Source: Janibacter cremeus
GTDB lineage: Bacteria > Actinomycetota > Actinomycetes > Actinomycetales > Dermatophilaceae
DNA length: 64,000 bases
NCBI RefSeq assembly: GCF_029395675.1
Contig: NZ_CP115184.1
Span: 3,100,001-3,164,000 of the forward strand
Direction of reading: 5' to 3'
A model generated the notes under the pieces. The model searched no databases, was not told the DNA's origin, and saw only the letters and a list, made by a program, of their open reading frames with translations. Below are positions 35,574-45,080 of the stretch, in pieces. Each line of letters starts with the position of its first letter. Positions within the stretch are counted from its first letter, which is position 1. The position numbers and the translations under genes were made by a program.

Positions 35574-36391
35574 CCGGCACCGGTGAGGCCGTCTTCTTCT
35601 GGCTGCTCAGCGCCGTCGCCGTCCCGGGGGCCCTCGCGCTGCTCTTCGCCCGCAGGGCGGTGCACGCGGCCATCGGCATGGTGACGACCATGATCGTCAT
35701 CGGCGCGTTCTACCTCCTGCAGGAAGCGCCCTTCCTCGGCATCGTGCACATCTTCGTCTACACCGGCGCCGTGATGATGCTCTTCCTCTTCGTCGTCATG
35801 CTCGTCGGTGTCGACCACTCGGACTCGCTCGTCGAGACCCTCAAGGGCCAGCGCTTCATGACCGTGCTGCTGTCCCTGGGCCTGGTCGCCCTGCTCGTCG
35901 GGGCCGTCGGCCGGATCACCTACACGGGTGACCCGAACCTGACCGCGGTCAACACCGACCCGGGCAACGTCGAGGCCATCGCCTACCTCGTCTTCGGCAA
36001 GTACGTGTGGCTCTTCGAGGTCACGGCCGGTCTGCTGACCGTCGCCGCCATCGGCGCGATGACCTTCGCCCACCGCGAGCGGATCATCGCCAAGCCGACG
36101 CAGAAGGAGTGGATGGAGAAGCGCTTCCGCGAGGGCGAGCACCTCGCCGGCCTCCCGGTCCCCGGTGTCTACGCCCGCCACAACGCGGTCGACACCCCGG
36201 CCCTGCTGCCCGACGGCAGCATCTCCGAGCTCTCGCTCAACCGGGTGCTGGTCGCCCGCGAGCAGGTCACGTCACCGACCCGTTACACCGAGATCGACGA
36301 GCACGAGAGTCGCACGGACGAGTCGGCTGACTCCACTGAGTCCCTGGGCCGCACGGCCTCCGAGAGCACGCCCGAAGGGAGGCAGCAGTGA
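35570..36391 (+). CDS. nuoJ: NADH-quinone oxidoreductase subunit J
   Basis: A 273-residue membrane subunit with five helices. The conserved helix-3 element [22 protein letters not shown] contains the pi-bulge region involved in complex I coupling. The C-terminal 95 residues after [15 protein letters not shown] are polar and disordered, an actinobacterial extension. It starts at the ATG at 35570 overlapping nuoI. Confidence 0.96.
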   Translation: MTGTGEAVFFWLLSAVAVPGALALLFARRAVHAAIGMVTTMIVIGAFYLLQEAPFLGIVHIFVYTGAVMMLFLFVVMLVGVDHSDSLVETLKGQRFMTVLLSLGLVALLVGAVGRITYTGDPNLTAVNTDPGNVEAIAYLVFGKYVWLFEVTAGLLTVAAIGAMTFAHRERIIAKPTQKEWMEKRFREGEHLAGLPVPGVYARHNAVDTPALLPDGSISELSLNRVLVAREQVTSPTRYTEIDEHESRTDESADSTESLGRTASESTPEGRQQ

Positions 36392-36687
36392 GCCCGCTGA
36401 ACTACATCTACCTGGCGATCATCCTCTTCGCGATCGGTAGTGCGACCGTCCTGCTGCGGCGCAACGCGATCATCGTCTTCATGGGTGTCGAGCTCATGCT
36501 CAACGCGGCGTCGCTCGCCTTCGTCACCTTCGCCCGCATGCACGGCTCGGTCGAGGGGCAGGTCATCGCGATGTTCGTGATGGTCGTCGCCGCGGCCGAG
36601 GTCGTCGTCGGTCTGGCCATCATCATGGCCGTCTTCCGTGCCCGCCGGTCGGCCTCGGTCGACGACGCCAACCTGCTGAAGCTGTAA
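36388..36687 (+). CDS. nuoK: NADH-quinone oxidoreductase subunit K
   Basis: A 99-residue subunit with three helices. Both membrane glutamates of the proton path are present: [13 protein letters not shown] and [20 protein letters not shown] start overlapping nuoJ by 4 bases. Standard length. Confidence 0.97.
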   Translation: MSPLNYIYLAIILFAIGSATVLLRRNAIIVFMGVELMLNAASLAFVTFARMHGSVEGQVIAMFVMVVAAAEVVVGLAIIMAVFRARRSASVDDANLLKL

Positions 36688-36696
36688 GGAGCCACC

Positions 36697-38646
36697 TTGC
36701 TCACCGCACTGTCTGCGACGGCTGCCCAGGTGACCGCCGCCGCCGCGCCCGAGCCGGCCTCGGGGGTCACCGCCCTCGGCTGGCTGCTCGTCGCCCTGCC
36801 GCTGCTGGGTGCCGCCCTGCTGCTGCTCGGCGGCCGGCTCACCGACTCCTTCGGTCCCCTCCTGGCGACCGCCCTGTCCTGGGCCTCCTTCGTCATCGGA
36901 GCGGCCATCTTCGTCGCGCTGCTGGCGAAGGACCCCGCCGAGCGGGCCGCCACCATCGAGCTCTACGACTGGGTCCCCGGCGGGTCGATCGACGTGACGG
37001 CCGGGCTGCTCATCGACCCGCTGTCGGTGGCCTTCGTCCTGCTCGTGACCTTCGTCGGGTCGCTGATCCTCGTCTACTCGCTCGGGTACATGGAGCACGA
37101 CCCCGACAAGCGGCGCTTCTTCGCCTACCTCAACCTCTTCGTGGCGTCGATGCTCCTGCTCGTCCTCGCCGACTCCTACCTGCTGCTCTTCGTCGGCTGG
37201 GAGGGCGTCGGACTCGCGTCGTGGCTGCTCATCGGCTTCTGGAACCACAACCCGGCCTACGCCACCGCCGCCAACAAGGCCTTCGTCGTCAACCGTGTCG
37301 GTGACGTCGGCCTGATCCTGGCGATGTCGATGATGTTCGCGACCTTCGGCACCGCCGACTTCGGTGCGGTCAACGAGGCCGTCTCGGGTGCGAGCGAGGC
37401 CACGGTCACCGGCATCGGCCTGCTCCTGCTGCTCGCGGCCTGCGGCAAGTCGGCGCAGTTCCCGCTGCAGTCCTGGCTGGGGGACGCCATGGCCGGCCCG
37501 ACCCCGGTCTCGGCTCTCATCCACGCGGCGACGATGGTCACCGCCGGCGTCTACCTCATCGTGCGCAGCCACGTCCTCTTCGACGCCGCCCCCAACGCGC
37601 AGCTCGCCGTGGTCGTCGTCGGTGCGATCACCCTCCTCTACGGAGCGATCGTCGGGTGTGCGAAGGACGACCTGAAGAAGGCCCTCGCGGCGTCCACGAT
37701 GAGCCAGATCGGCTACATGATGCTCGCCGCCGGTCTCGGGCCGGTCGGCTACGCCTTCGCGATCTTCCACCTGATCACCCACGGCTTCTTCAAGGCCGGG
37801 ATGTTCCTCGGCGCCGGCTCGGTGATGCACGGGATGAACGACCAGGTCGACATGCGCCGCTTCGGTGGCCTGTCCTCGGTCATGAAGATCACCTGGATCA
37901 CCTTCGGACTGGGCTGGCTGGCGATCCTCGGTCTGCCCCCCTTCTCCGGCTTCTGGAGCAAGGACAAGATCATCGAGGCGGCCTTCGTGGGCGAGGGCTG
38001 GCGGCCGTGGGTCTTCGGCCTCACCGCGCTCATCGGTGCCGGGATCACCGCCTTCTACATGTCCCGCCTGTTCTTCATGACCTTCCACGGCAAGAAGCGG
38101 TGGACCGACGACGTCCACCCGCACGAGTCGCCCCTGACGATGACCATCCCGATGATGGTCCTCGCCGTCGGCTCGGCCTTCCTCGGTCTCATCCTGGCGA
38201 CGGTCGCCCCGATCTCCACGTGGCTGGAGCCGACCCTCGGCCACGTCGAGCACCACGAGCCCGTGCTGCCGGTACCGGTGCTGATCATCGCGACGATGGT
38301 CGTGGTCGTGGTCGGTGCCGGATGGGCCTGGCTGGTCTACGGCCGCGAGGAGGTGCCGGTCGTGGCACCCGTCGGCTCGCCCCTGACCCGCGCGGCCCGC
38401 AAGGACCTCTACCAGGACGACCTCAACGAGATCCTGCTCATGGGCCCGGGCATCAGCCTCACCCGTGGGTTGCTCGAGGTCGACCGTGACGTCGTCGACG
38501 GAGGCGCCGTCGGCGGCCTGTCCCGCACGATCGCGCGCAGCGCGAACTGGTTGCGGCGGGCCCAGACCGGCTTCGCACGCTCGTATGCCCTGACGATGCT
38601 CGCGGGCGTCGTCGCCTTCCTCGGAGCACTGTGGGTGATCAACTGA
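36697..38646 (+). CDS. nuoL: NADH-quinone oxidoreductase subunit L
   Basis: A 649-residue antiporter-like subunit with about 16 helices. Proton-channel residues are visible in [17 protein letters not shown] (Glu), [41 protein letters not shown] (Lys/His line) and the C-terminal lateral helix region after [21 protein letters not shown]. The TTG at 36697 is taken as start because AAGGA lies 6 nt upstream and it gives the family N-terminus. Confidence 0.96.
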   Translation: MLTALSATAAQVTAAAAPEPASGVTALGWLLVALPLLGAALLLLGGRLTDSFGPLLATALSWASFVIGAAIFVALLAKDPAERAATIELYDWVPGGSIDVTAGLLIDPLSVAFVLLVTFVGSLILVYSLGYMEHDPDKRRFFAYLNLFVASMLLLVLADSYLLLFVGWEGVGLASWLLIGFWNHNPAYATAANKAFVVNRVGDVGLILAMSMMFATFGTADFGAVNEAVSGASEATVTGIGLLLLLAACGKSAQFPLQSWLGDAMAGPTPVSALIHAATMVTAGVYLIVRSHVLFDAAPNAQLAVVVVGAITLLYGAIVGCAKDDLKKALAASTMSQIGYMMLAAGLGPVGYAFAIFHLITHGFFKAGMFLGAGSVMHGMNDQVDMRRFGGLSSVMKITWITFGLGWLAILGLPPFSGFWSKDKIIEAAFVGEGWRPWVFGLTALIGAGITAFYMSRLFFMTFHGKKRWTDDVHPHESPLTMTIPMMVLAVGSAFLGLILATVAPISTWLEPTLGHVEHHEPVLPVPVLIIATMVVVVVGAGWAWLVYGREEVPVVAPVGSPLTRAARKDLYQDDLNEILLMGPGISLTRGLLEVDRDVVDGGAVGGLSRTIARSANWLRRAQTGFARSYALTMLAGVVAFLGALWVIN

Positions 38647-40328
38647 TGGACAACATGCCCTGGCTCTCCCTGCTGATCGTCGTGCCGCTCGTCGGCGCGG
38701 TCGTGGTCGCGGCCCTGCCCGCGCGCAGCTCAGCGCTGGCCAAGCCGATCGCCCTCGGAGTATCCCTCCTCACGCTGCTGCTGGGCGTCGTCGCGACGGC
38801 GACGAGCTTCACCCGCGGCTCGAGCGAGCAGTTCCAGATGGCCGAGCAGTACGAGTGGGTCCCGCAGCTCGGGGTCAGCTACGCGCTCGGTGTCGACGGC
38901 ATCGCCATCGCGCTCATCCTCATGGCGCTCGTGCTCATGCCCGTCTGCCTGCTCGCCGCCTGGCACGACATCCCCGAGGGTGGCGCCCGGGAGAAGGGGT
39001 ACTTCGCCCTCCTCCTGTCGCTGCTGCCCTTCATGGTCGGCGTGTTCGCCGCGACCGATGTCTTCCTCTTCTACGTCTTCTTCGAGGCGATGCTCATCCC
39101 GGCGTACTTCCTCATCGGGATGTTCGGCGGGGCCAACCGCCGCGGGGCAGCGCTGAAGTTCCTGCTCTTCAGCCTCGCCGGTGGACTGATCATGCTCGCC
39201 GGCGTCATCGCCCTGTACGTCCAGGGTCCCGGCGGGGCGGACGGCTTCCTCGTCGAGAACCTCACCGGCCTGGAGCTGAGCACGAACACCGGGCGTTGGC
39301 TGTTCATCGCCTTCTTCATCGCCTTCGCGGTGAAGGCACCGATGTGGCCGGTGCACACCTGGCTCCCGGACGCGGCCGCCGCGTCCAAGCCGGCGGTCGC
39401 CACGCTGCTCGTCGGGGTGCTCGACAAGGTCGGCACCTTCGGGATGATCCGCTTCTGCCTGCAGCTCTTCCCGGAGGCGAGCCAGTGGGCCAGCCCGGTG
39501 GTCATCGTCCTGGCCGTCTTCTCCGTGCTCTACGGCGCGATCCTCGCGATCGGCCAGGAGGACATGATGCGCCTGATCGCCTTCACCTCGATCAGCCACT
39601 TCGGCTTCATCGTGCTGGGCATCTTCGCGTTCACGTCGGCCTCCCACGCCGGGAGCAACCTGTACATGGTCAACCACGGCTTCGCGACCGCGGCTCTCTT
39701 CCTCCTCGCGGGGATGCTCATCGTGCGTCGCGGCAGCCAGCGCATCGACGACTACGGCGGCTGGCAGCGGGTGACCCCGGTGCTCGGCGGGTTGTTCCTG
39801 CTCGCCGGCCTGGCGAGCCTGTCGCTGCCGGGCCTGTCGCCCTTCGTCTCCGAGTTCCTCGTCATCGCGGGCACCTGGGCGCGGCACCCCGTCGCGACCG
39901 CCTTCGCCGTGTGGGCCGTGGTCCTCGCAGCCCTGTACATCCTGCTGATGTACAAGCGGATCTTCACCGGGCCGCCGCCGATCATCGGTGGGCTGGACGA
40001 CGATGTCCTGCGGAACGACACCGGAGCACCGACGGGGGGCGAGACCCCCGTCTCCGGGGAGGTGCCCTACGTGCGTTCGGACCTCGACGCCCACCGCCCG
40101 GTCCGTCGTCTGCCCGCCGCGGTGCGTGACCTCGGCCTGCGGGAGAAGGTCGTCATGGCCCCGATCGTGGCCTCGCTGGTGTTGCTCGGGTTCTTCCCCG
40201 CGCCGGTGCTGGACACGCTCAACCCGGCCGTCGAGCGCACCCTCGAGATCGTCGGTGTCGCAGACGTCGCCCCGACCGCACCCTCTGGGCCGGCCGACGC
40301 CGCCACGACCTCCGGGAGTGACCACTGA
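38646..40328 (+). CDS. nuoM: NADH-quinone oxidoreductase subunit M
   Basis: A 560-residue antiporter-like subunit. Key elements: FYVFFEAMLIPAYFLIGMFGG (Glu), FAVKAPMWPVHTWLPDAAAASKPAVATLLVGVLDKVGTFGMIRF (Lys channel), and MYKRIFTGPPP near the last helices. A polar cytoplasmic insert of about 60 residues (from GGLDDDVLRND) separates the last two helices, longer than in E. coli. ATG at 38646, overlapping nuoL by one base. Confidence 0.96.
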   Translation: MDNMPWLSLLIVVPLVGAVVVAALPARSSALAKPIALGVSLLTLLLGVVATATSFTRGSSEQFQMAEQYEWVPQLGVSYALGVDGIAIALILMALVLMPVCLLAAWHDIPEGGAREKGYFALLLSLLPFMVGVFAATDVFLFYVFFEAMLIPAYFLIGMFGGANRRGAALKFLLFSLAGGLIMLAGVIALYVQGPGGADGFLVENLTGLELSTNTGRWLFIAFFIAFAVKAPMWPVHTWLPDAAAASKPAVATLLVGVLDKVGTFGMIRFCLQLFPEASQWASPVVIVLAVFSVLYGAILAIGQEDMMRLIAFTSISHFGFIVLGIFAFTSASHAGSNLYMVNHGFATAALFLLAGMLIVRRGSQRIDDYGGWQRVTPVLGGLFLLAGLASLSLPGLSPFVSEFLVIAGTWARHPVATAFAVWAVVLAALYILLMYKRIFTGPPPIIGGLDDDVLRNDTGAPTGGETPVSGEVPYVRSDLDAHRPVRRLPAAVRDLGLREKVVMAPIVASLVLLGFFPAPVLDTLNPAVERTLEIVGVADVAPTAPSGPADAATTSGSDH

Positions 40329-41893
40329 TGCCTTTCGCCCTGCCCACTGCCTTCGAGGCGCCCGAAATCAGCTACTGGGCCCTCTCGCCGATGATCGTGC
40401 TCCTCGTGGGCGGCTTCGTCGGGGTGCTCGTCGAGGCCTTCGCCCCCCGTCCGAAGCGTCACCTGGCCCAGGTCGTCGTCGCGCTGGCCACGGTCGTGGT
40501 CTCCTTCGCCGCCCTGGTGCTGATGACCGGGGACCAGCTCGGCGTGACCGTCGGCGGCACCGTCGTCGTCGACGAGGCGACCCGCTTCTTCCAGGGTGCG
40601 CTGCTCGTCATGGGTCTGCTCGGGCTGCTCGTCATGGCCGACCGCCTCGGCGGGGAGACCGCCGACGCGTTCACACCGATGGGCGCGGCCAGCCCTGGGT
40701 CGAACCTCGAGGCGCAGGCCGCCCGCAAGGGATGGGCGACCACCGAGGTCTTCCCGCTGACGCTCTTCGCCCTGGCCGGCATGCTGCTCTTCCCCGCGTC
40801 GAACGACCTGTTGACGATGTTCGTCGCGCTCGAGGTCCTGTCGCTGCCGCTGTACCTGATGTCGGGACTGGCCCGTCGTCGACGCCTGCTCTCGCAGGAG
40901 GCGGCGATGAAGTACTTCCTGCTCGGCGCCTTCTCCTCGGGCTTCTTCCTCTTCGGCGCGGCGCTGCTCTACGGCTACGCCGGGTCGCTGCACCTGGCCG
41001 ACATCGCGGAGGCGACGAGCACCTCGAACGGCAACTTCGATGGCCTGCTCCTGCCCGGTGTCGCCATGGTCATCGTCGGGCTGCTCTTCAAGGTCGGCGC
41101 CGTCCCGTTCCACTCGTGGACCCCGGACGTCTACCAGGGCGCGCCCAGCCCCGTCACCGGCTTCATGGCGGCTGCGACCAAGGCCGCGGCCTTCGGTGCG
41201 CTCGTGCGCCTGTTCTACGTCGGGCTGGAGACCACCCGGTGGGAGTGGCGCATGGGCGTCGTCGTCATCGCCGCCCTGACGATGGTCGTCGGTGCGGTGC
41301 TGTCGGTGACCCAGACCGACATCAAGCGGCTGCTCGCGTACTCCGCCATCTCGCACGCCGGTTTCATCCTCGTGGCACTGATCGCCTTCGACGTCACGGC
41401 CATCACGGGTGTGCTCTTCTACGTCGTCGCCTACGGCATCTCGACCATCGCGGTCTTCGCCATCGTCCACCTCGTCCGGGAGCGGGGCGCCGAGGCGACC
41501 CACCTGTCCCAGTGGGCGGGGCTGGGTCGTCGGCACCCGTGGGTCTCCGCGGCCTTCGCGCTGATGATGCTCGCCTTCGCCGGCATCCCGCTGACCTCCG
41601 GATTCACGGCCAAGGTCGCGGCGTTCATGCCGGCCCTGGAGCACGGTGGCCTCTCCGGGACGGTGCTGGTCGTCATCGGTGTGCTGGCCTCGGCCGTCAC
41701 GGCCTTCGTCTACGTGCGCCTGATCGTGCTCATGTACTTCACCGAGCCCTCGGGTGAGGTCGTCGTCGCCGCGCCGGCCACGATGTCGCTCGTGGTCATC
41801 ACCGTCGGAGTCGTCGTGACCATCGCGCTCGGCGTCTACCCCGGCCCGCTGCTGGAGCTCGCCGAGCAGTCCAGCGTGCTCATCACGCGATGA
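40328..41893 (+). CDS. nuoN: NADH-quinone oxidoreductase subunit N
   Basis: A 521-residue antiporter-like subunit. Conserved: FVALEVLSLPLYLMSGLARRR, LLFKVGAVPFHSWTPDVYQGAPSPVTGFMAAATKAAAFGALVRLF, TDIKRLLAYSAISHAGFILVAL and GIPLTSGFTAKVAAF. It closes the canonical nuo order, overlaps nuoM by one base and the polyprenyl synthase by 4 bases, so the isoprenoid gene is co-translated with complex I. Confidence 0.96.
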   Translation: MPFALPTAFEAPEISYWALSPMIVLLVGGFVGVLVEAFAPRPKRHLAQVVVALATVVVSFAALVLMTGDQLGVTVGGTVVVDEATRFFQGALLVMGLLGLLVMADRLGGETADAFTPMGAASPGSNLEAQAARKGWATTEVFPLTLFALAGMLLFPASNDLLTMFVALEVLSLPLYLMSGLARRRRLLSQEAAMKYFLLGAFSSGFFLFGAALLYGYAGSLHLADIAEATSTSNGNFDGLLLPGVAMVIVGLLFKVGAVPFHSWTPDVYQGAPSPVTGFMAAATKAAAFGALVRLFYVGLETTRWEWRMGVVVIAALTMVVGAVLSVTQTDIKRLLAYSAISHAGFILVALIAFDVTAITGVLFYVVAYGISTIAVFAIVHLVRERGAEATHLSQWAGLGRRHPWVSAAFALMMLAFAGIPLTSGFTAKVAAFMPALEHGGLSGTVLVVIGVLASAVTAFVYVRLIVLMYFTEPSGEVVVAAPATMSLVVITVGVVVTIALGVYPGPLLELAEQSSVLITR

Positions 41894-42900
41894 CGCGGAC
41901 GACGAGCACGACCCCGCCCCTCGCCCTGCCGCAGGCGAGTGACCAGCTGAGCGCTCGGCTCGCGGACGGGCTGGAGCGGGTCGAGCGGACGATCATCGAC
42001 CGGGCGAGGAACGAGAGCGACTTCATCACCGAGGCGAACCTGCACCTCGCCAAGGCGGGTGGCAAGCGGTTCCGTCCGGTGCTGACGATGCTCGTCTCCG
42101 AGCTCGGTGACGGGATCAACGACAAGGTCGTCGCCGCGGCCGCAGGAGTCGAGCTGACCCACCTGGCCAGCCTGTACCACGACGACGTCATGGACGAGGC
42201 CGACCTGCGTCGGGGAGCGCCCAGCGCCAACGCGCAGTACGACAACTCGACCGCGATCCTCGTCGGTGACCTGCTCTTCGGCACCGCGTCGGACATCATC
42301 GCCGACCTCGGCCCCGAGGCCGTGAAGATCCAGGCACGGACCTTCATCCGGTTGTGCGCGGGGCAGATCCGCGACGACCGGCCCTGCCCGGAGGGGCAGG
42401 ACCCCCGGGAGTACTACCGCGGGGTCCTCGCGGACAAGACGGGCGTCCTCGTCGCCACGGCCGCCCGCTACGGCGCGATGTACGGCGGGTGCTCCGCGGA
42501 CGTCGTCGCCGCGGCGACCGAGTACGGCGAGCGCCTGGGCATGGCCTTCCAGCTGGCCGACGACCTCATCGACATCGCGAGCGACTCGGGTGAGACCGGC
42601 AAGACGCCGGGCACCGACCTGCGCGAGGGCAAGCGCACCCTTCCGGTGCTCAACGCGCTCGCCTCCACGGACCCGGCCGATGCCGAGCTGCAGGAGCTGC
42701 TGCGCTCGGACCTGAAGGACCAGGACCGTCTCGACCGGGCACTGGAGCTGCTGCGCGACCACAGCGCGATGGCCGCGGCCCGCGAGGAGACCCTCGCTGT
42801 CGGGCGCGGGGCCGTCGAGGCGCTCGCGCCGCTCCCGGACGGCGACGCCAAGACCGCCCTCATCGCACTCATGGACGGCGTCGTCCACCGCGTCGGCTGA
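41890..42900 (+). CDS. Polyprenyl diphosphate synthase (menaquinone tail)
   Basis: A 336-residue trans-isoprenyl diphosphate synthase. The first aspartate-rich motif is LYHDDVMDEADLRRG (Asp98, 99, 102) and the second FQLADDLIDIASDSGETGKTPGTDL (Asp224, 225, 228). GGKRFRPVLTM and REGKRTLPVLNAL are also standard. The residues before the first motif (HLASLYH) are small or aromatic in a pattern seen in long-chain synthases, so hepta- to nonaprenyl diphosphate is likely. Mycobacteria keep a homologue (GrcC1) beside menJ; here it is separated from menJ only by the nuo operon and is coupled to nuoN by ATGA. Supplying the MenA substrate is inferred. Confidence 0.92.
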   Translation: MTRTTSTTPPLALPQASDQLSARLADGLERVERTIIDRARNESDFITEANLHLAKAGGKRFRPVLTMLVSELGDGINDKVVAAAAGVELTHLASLYHDDVMDEADLRRGAPSANAQYDNSTAILVGDLLFGTASDIIADLGPEAVKIQARTFIRLCAGQIRDDRPCPEGQDPREYYRGVLADKTGVLVATAARYGAMYGGCSADVVAAATEYGERLGMAFQLADDLIDIASDSGETGKTPGTDLREGKRTLPVLNALASTDPADAELQELLRSDLKDQDRLDRALELLRDHSAMAAAREETLAVGRGAVEALAPLPDGDAKTALIALMDGVVHRVG

Positions 42901-42912
42901 CCCGCCGCCCCG

Positions 42913-43851
42913 TCACAGCGGCTCGACAGGCTCCAGGGGTTCTGCTTCCTTGGCGGACAGCCGCCGACGCCGGCGGGCGGTGGTGAGCGAGTCGACGCTG
43001 AGGAAGAACAGCGCGACCCAGACGATCGCGAAGCCGACCCAGCGCTCCACGGTCAGCTGCTCCCGCAGGATCGTCACGCTGACGATCAGCTGCAGCACGG
43101 GGGTGATGAACTGGATCAGCCCGATGGTCACGAGTGGGATCCGCCGCGCGGCCTCGGCGAAGAGCAGCAGCGGGATCGCGGTGACCACGCCTGCCGAGAC
43201 GAGCAGCAGCAGGTGTCCGACGCCCTCGGTCGTGAAGGTCGACTCGCCGGTCGCCGAGAGCCACCACACCAGGCCCAGCGCGGGCGGGGCGAGGAAGATC
43301 GTCTCCGCGGACAGGGAGCTGAGGGCGGGCAGGGTGGCGCCGAGGCGCTTCTTGGTCAGGCCGTACCCGCCGAAGGAGCCGGCGAGCACCAGGGAGATCC
43401 ACGGCAGCCCGCCCCCCACGAAGGTCAGGTAGAGGGCGGCCGCGGCGCCGATCCCCACGGCGACCCACTGCAGTCGCCGGAGACGCTCGCCCAGGACGAG
43501 CACACCGAGGGCGACGGTGACGATCGGGTTGAGGAAGTAGCCCAGGGCCGCCTCGTTCGTGCGCCCGGTGCTGACGGCGTAGACGTAGACGAACCAGTTG
43601 ATGCCGATGAGGTAGGCCGCGATCCCGACACCGAGCGCGAGCCGGCCGCGCAGCTGGCGCAGCAGGTCGACCAGCTCCCGGCGCAGCACGAGGATGAAGA
43701 CGCACAGGACGAGCGTCCACAGGATCCGGTGGGCAAGGATCTCGTCCGCGCCCGCCGGGCGCAGGGCGTGGAAGTACAGCGGGAAGAGTCCCCAGATGCC
43801 ATAGGCGAGCCAGGCGGCCACGACGCCGAGCCCGTGGCGTTCACGAGTCAC
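42913..43851 (-). CDS. rarD: RarD-type EamA-family transporter
   Basis: A 312-residue membrane protein with ten helices in two EamA repeats. The opening YGIWGLFPLYFHALRPAGADEILAHRILWTLV and the middle NWFVYVYAVSTGRTNEAALGYFLNPIVTVALGVLVLGERL are characteristic of RarD. A charged tail ends the protein. Substrate unknown; RarD was named for chloramphenicol sensitivity in other bacteria. The GTG at 43851 has TAGCCT exactly 6 nt upstream, a leaderless arrangement. It is convergent with the polyprenyl synthase. Confidence 0.9.
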   Translation of the reverse strand: MTRERHGLGVVAAWLAYGIWGLFPLYFHALRPAGADEILAHRILWTLVLCVFILVLRRELVDLLRQLRGRLALGVGIAAYLIGINWFVYVYAVSTGRTNEAALGYFLNPIVTVALGVLVLGERLRRLQWVAVGIGAAAALYLTFVGGGLPWISLVLAGSFGGYGLTKKRLGATLPALSSLSAETIFLAPPALGLVWWLSATGESTFTTEGVGHLLLLVSAGVVTAIPLLLFAEAARRIPLVTIGLIQFITPVLQLIVSVTILREQLTVERWVGFAIVWVALFFLSVDSLTTARRRRRLSAKEAEPLEPVEPL

Positions 43852-43857
43852 ACGTCG

Positions 43858-43916
43858 AGGCTAGACGACCCGGTCGCCCGCCTCGATGGCGGGACTAGTT
43901 GACTCGCGAGTAATGT
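43858..43916. promoter_or_regulatory. Divergent rarD/racemase-like promoter region with palindromes
   Basis: Minus-strand TAGCCT (43858-43863) ends 6 nt before the rarD GTG. Plus-strand TAATGT (43911-43916) ends 6 nt before the ATG at 43923. A perfect palindrome ACTCGCGAGT (43902-43911) touches the plus-strand -10 and ACTAGT (43894-43899) lies just upstream; both could be operator halves. TTGACT at 43899 is too close to the -10 to be its -35. Confidence 0.45.
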
Positions 43917-43922
43917 GTGGGG

Positions 43923-45080
43923 ATGGATCGTGCCACTGCATGGGAGCGCGCGACACGGGGGCGGGCCGCCCCCTTCGCCGTCGTCGACCTCGCCGCCTTC
44001 GACGCCAACGCGGCCGACCTGGCCCGCCGCGCCGCCGGCCGGCCGATCCGGGTGGCGAGCAAGTCGATCCGGGTGCGCCACCTGCTGGAGCGGGCGCTGG
44101 CGCACGAGGGCTTCGCCGGGGTCATGTCCTACTCCCTGCGTGAGGCGCTCTGGCTCGCCGAGTCCGGGCTGACGGACCTCTTCGTGGCCTACCCGACGAG
44201 CGATCGTGGCGCGCTCACCGCGCTCGTCCGGGACGAGCAGGCGCTCAGGGAGATCGCGATCGCCGTGGACTCCGTCGAGCACGTCGAGGCCCTCCGCCGC
44301 TGGCTGCCCGCCGGCGCCCCCGTGCGCGTCGTCATCGACGTCGACGCCTCCCTGCGGCTCGGCCCGGCGCACCTGGGGGTGCGCCGCAGCCCGACCCGCT
44401 CGCCGCGTCGTGCGGTCGCCGTCGCCACGGCCGCACACCGTGCCGGGCTGCGGGTCGACGGGCTGATGTTCTACGACGCCCAGATCGCGGGCCTGCCGGA
44501 CAGCTCGGCGGCGGTGCGCCTGGTCAAGGCGCGCAGCGATGCCTCCCTGCGACGACGGCGCGGAGCCGTGCGCAGTGCCGTCGAGGAGGTGGTCGGCCCC
44601 CTTCGCATCGTCAACGGCGGTGGGACCGGCTCGCTCGAGGTGACCGGCGCGGACCCGGCCCTCACCGAGCTCGCCGCCGGCTCCGGTCTGATCGGGCCGA
44701 CGCTCTTCGACGGCTACGACGCGTTCAGCCCCCAGCCGGCCGTCGCCTTCGCGCTTCCCGTCGTTCGGCGGCCCGCGAGGAGCATCGTGACCGTCTTCTC
44801 CGGCGGGTACATCGCCTCCGGTGCGGCGGGGAGGAGCCGGGTGCCGTCCGTGCACCACCCCGAGGGGCTCGGGCTCATCGGCTCCGAGGGTGCCGGCGAG
44901 GTGCAGACACCGTTGCGTGGCAAGGCCGCTCGCGACCTCAGCATCGGTGATCACGTGTGGTTCCGGCACGCCAAGGCGGGCGAGCTCGCCGAGCGGTTCG
45001 ACGAGTACCTCGTGGTGCGCGGCGACGAGGTCGTCGACGTCGTGCCGACCTACCGCGGCGAGGGGAAGAACTTCGGATGA
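43923..45080 (+). CDS. Alanine racemase-fold PLP enzyme (amino acid deaminase/aldolase type)
   Basis: A 385-residue fold-type III PLP protein. The N-terminal barrel begins APFAVVDLAAFDANAADLARRA and carries the cofactor lysine in IRVASKSIRVRHLLERAL (Lys47). Later segments include VRVVIDVDASLRLGPAHLGVRRSP, GLMFYDAQIAG, IVNGGGTGSLEV and the C-terminal GDHVWFRHAKAGELAERFDEYLVV, which supplies the metal/PLP site seen in D-threonine aldolase-like enzymes. Family alternatives are D-threonine or D-serine aldolase/deaminase; the substrate cannot be read. It is leaderless by sequence and coupled by ATGA to an FAD lactone oxidase, a pairing I recall from other actinobacteria. Confidence 0.82.
   Translation: MDRATAWERATRGRAAPFAVVDLAAFDANAADLARRAAGRPIRVASKSIRVRHLLERALAHEGFAGVMSYSLREALWLAESGLTDLFVAYPTSDRGALTALVRDEQALREIAIAVDSVEHVEALRRWLPAGAPVRVVIDVDASLRLGPAHLGVRRSPTRSPRRAVAVATAAHRAGLRVDGLMFYDAQIAGLPDSSAAVRLVKARSDASLRRRRGAVRSAVEEVVGPLRIVNGGGTGSLEVTGADPALTELAAGSGLIGPTLFDGYDAFSPQPAVAFALPVVRRPARSIVTVFSGGYIASGAAGRSRVPSVHHPEGLGLIGSEGAGEVQTPLRGKAARDLSIGDHVWFRHAKAGELAERFDEYLVVRGDEVVDVVPTYRGEGKNFG

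Noticed and set aside
43899..43904. TTGACT as a -35 box for the racemase-like gene
   Set aside because: Only 6 nt separate it from the -10 TAATGT; a functional pair needs about 17 nt. It is better explained as part of the flanking palindromes.
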